Assembly (NCBI GenBank): GCA_937124525.1
Contig: CAKZLA010000057.1
Span: 1 to 14,507, forward strand
Length of the DNA stretch: 14,507 nt
Reading direction: 5' to 3'
From: an uncultured Desulfobacterium sp.
GTDB taxonomy: Bacteria; Desulfobacterota; Desulfobacteria; Desulfobacterales; Desulfobacteraceae
Of the stretch, positions 14,038-14,507 are shown one piece after another (within the stretch, counting starts at the first letter, position 1; every line of letters starts with the position of its first letter). The notes beneath the pieces were generated by a model that had not been told where the DNA came from, ran no database searches, and saw nothing but the letters and a program-made list of their open reading frames with translations. A program made the translations under genes and the position numbers.

Positions 14038-14507
14038 ATGAAAAATCAGAAGAACACAAAGGATACAATTGCTATTATATCAAGGGTGATGCTGCCCCAG
14101 GACGCAAATCCGGCAGGTATCGTTCACGGAGGTGTTATCATGAAGGAAATTGATAATGCAGCAGGTGTAGTAGCGGTACGCCATACAAGGAGAATTTGTG
14201 TAACAGCATCCATAGACCGCCTGGATTTTCATAATCCCAGCTTCATCGGGAATCTGATAACGGTAAAAGCCAGCATTAATATGACAGGAAAAACATCCAT
14301 GGAAATCGGTGTACGTGTGGAAACAGAGGATCTTCTTGCCGGAACCAAGGTTCATCTGGCCTCTGCATATCTGACCTTTGTGGCTTTAGATGAAAACAAC
14401 AAACCTGTCGAAGTTCCCCCTTTAAAGCTGGTGACACCGGAAGATATCCGACGTAATAAAGAGGCAATGGACAGAAGAAAATTACGGCTGGCTGAGAAAT
14501 CCAAAGA
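14038..14507 (+). CDS. Hotdog-fold acyl-CoA thioesterase (BACH/ACOT7-like), partial
   Basis: The first 156 codons of this gene are present, and the window ends before a stop. The protein is a cytoplasmic acyl-CoA hydrolase of the BACH/YciA group. NPAGIVHGGVIMKEID (24-39) is the hallmark motif, with N24 at the start and D39 on the central hotdog helix as the likely catalytic pair. Later parts (VTASIDRLDFHNPSFIGN, EVPPLKLVTPEDIRRN) match the rest of the fold, which is nearly complete by the window edge. AAGAGGAG lies 5 nt before the ATG, a strong ribosome binding site. Enzymes of this group hydrolyse short- to long-chain acyl-CoA esters and may relieve CoA trapping. It is on the same strand as the GntR-type gene, 294 nt downstream, and could be read from its own promoter. 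Confidence 0.9.
   Translation, partial: MKNQKNTKDTIAIISRVMLPQDANPAGIVHGGVIMKEIDNAAGVVAVRHTRRICVTASIDRLDFHNPSFIGNLITVKASINMTGKTSMEIGVRVETEDLLAGTKVHLASAYLTFVALDENNKPVEVPPLKLVTPEDIRRNKEAMDRRKLRLAEKSK

Overview
The window looks like a chromosomal stretch of an anaerobic, probably marine, deltaproteobacterium of the Desulfobacterales type. This is an inference from gene content (TAXI-type TRAP transport, FAD/Fe-S amino-acid dehydrogenase, GntR/FCD regulator, acyl-CoA enzymes) and from moderately GC-rich genes separated by very AT-rich spacers. No rRNA, tRNA, CRISPR array or intact insertion sequence was seen.

Layout. 1-374: no intact gene, possibly a decayed reading frame. 375-1946 (minus): a FadD-type acyl-CoA synthetase. 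1947-2793: a long AT-rich spacer with a cluster of TTATGAAC half-sites, a candidate plus-strand terminator, and a small minus-strand gene split by a 72-nt palindromic insert. 2794-3419 (minus): an AbrB/MazE antitoxin and PIN toxin pair, overlapping by 4 nt, behind a clear palindromic operator. The toxin carries Asn where the family normally has a catalytic Asp. 3675-12440 (minus): the main operon, transcribed in the order TPP-dependent enzyme, TAXI solute-binding protein, fused TRAP permease, FAD amino-acid dehydrogenase subunit, small [2Fe-2S] subunit, large FAD/NAD plus BFD-like Fe-S subunit, Asp/Glu-racemase-family protein. 12441-13047: a 607-bp divergent regulatory region. 13048-13743 (plus): a GntR/FCD regulator. 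14038-end (plus): a hotdog acyl-CoA thioesterase cut by the window edge.

How the genes may work together (inference). The TAXI-TRAP system would import a small organic acid or amino/imino acid. The racemase-family protein would set its stereochemistry. The three-subunit HcnABC/opine/D-hydroxyproline-dehydrogenase-like complex would oxidise it to a 2-oxo or imino acid. The TPP enzyme would decarboxylate or ligate the product. The divergently transcribed GntR/FCD protein is the natural candidate regulator. The substrate cannot be read from the sequence. The acyl-CoA synthetase and thioesterase at the two edges may or may not belong to the same pathway.
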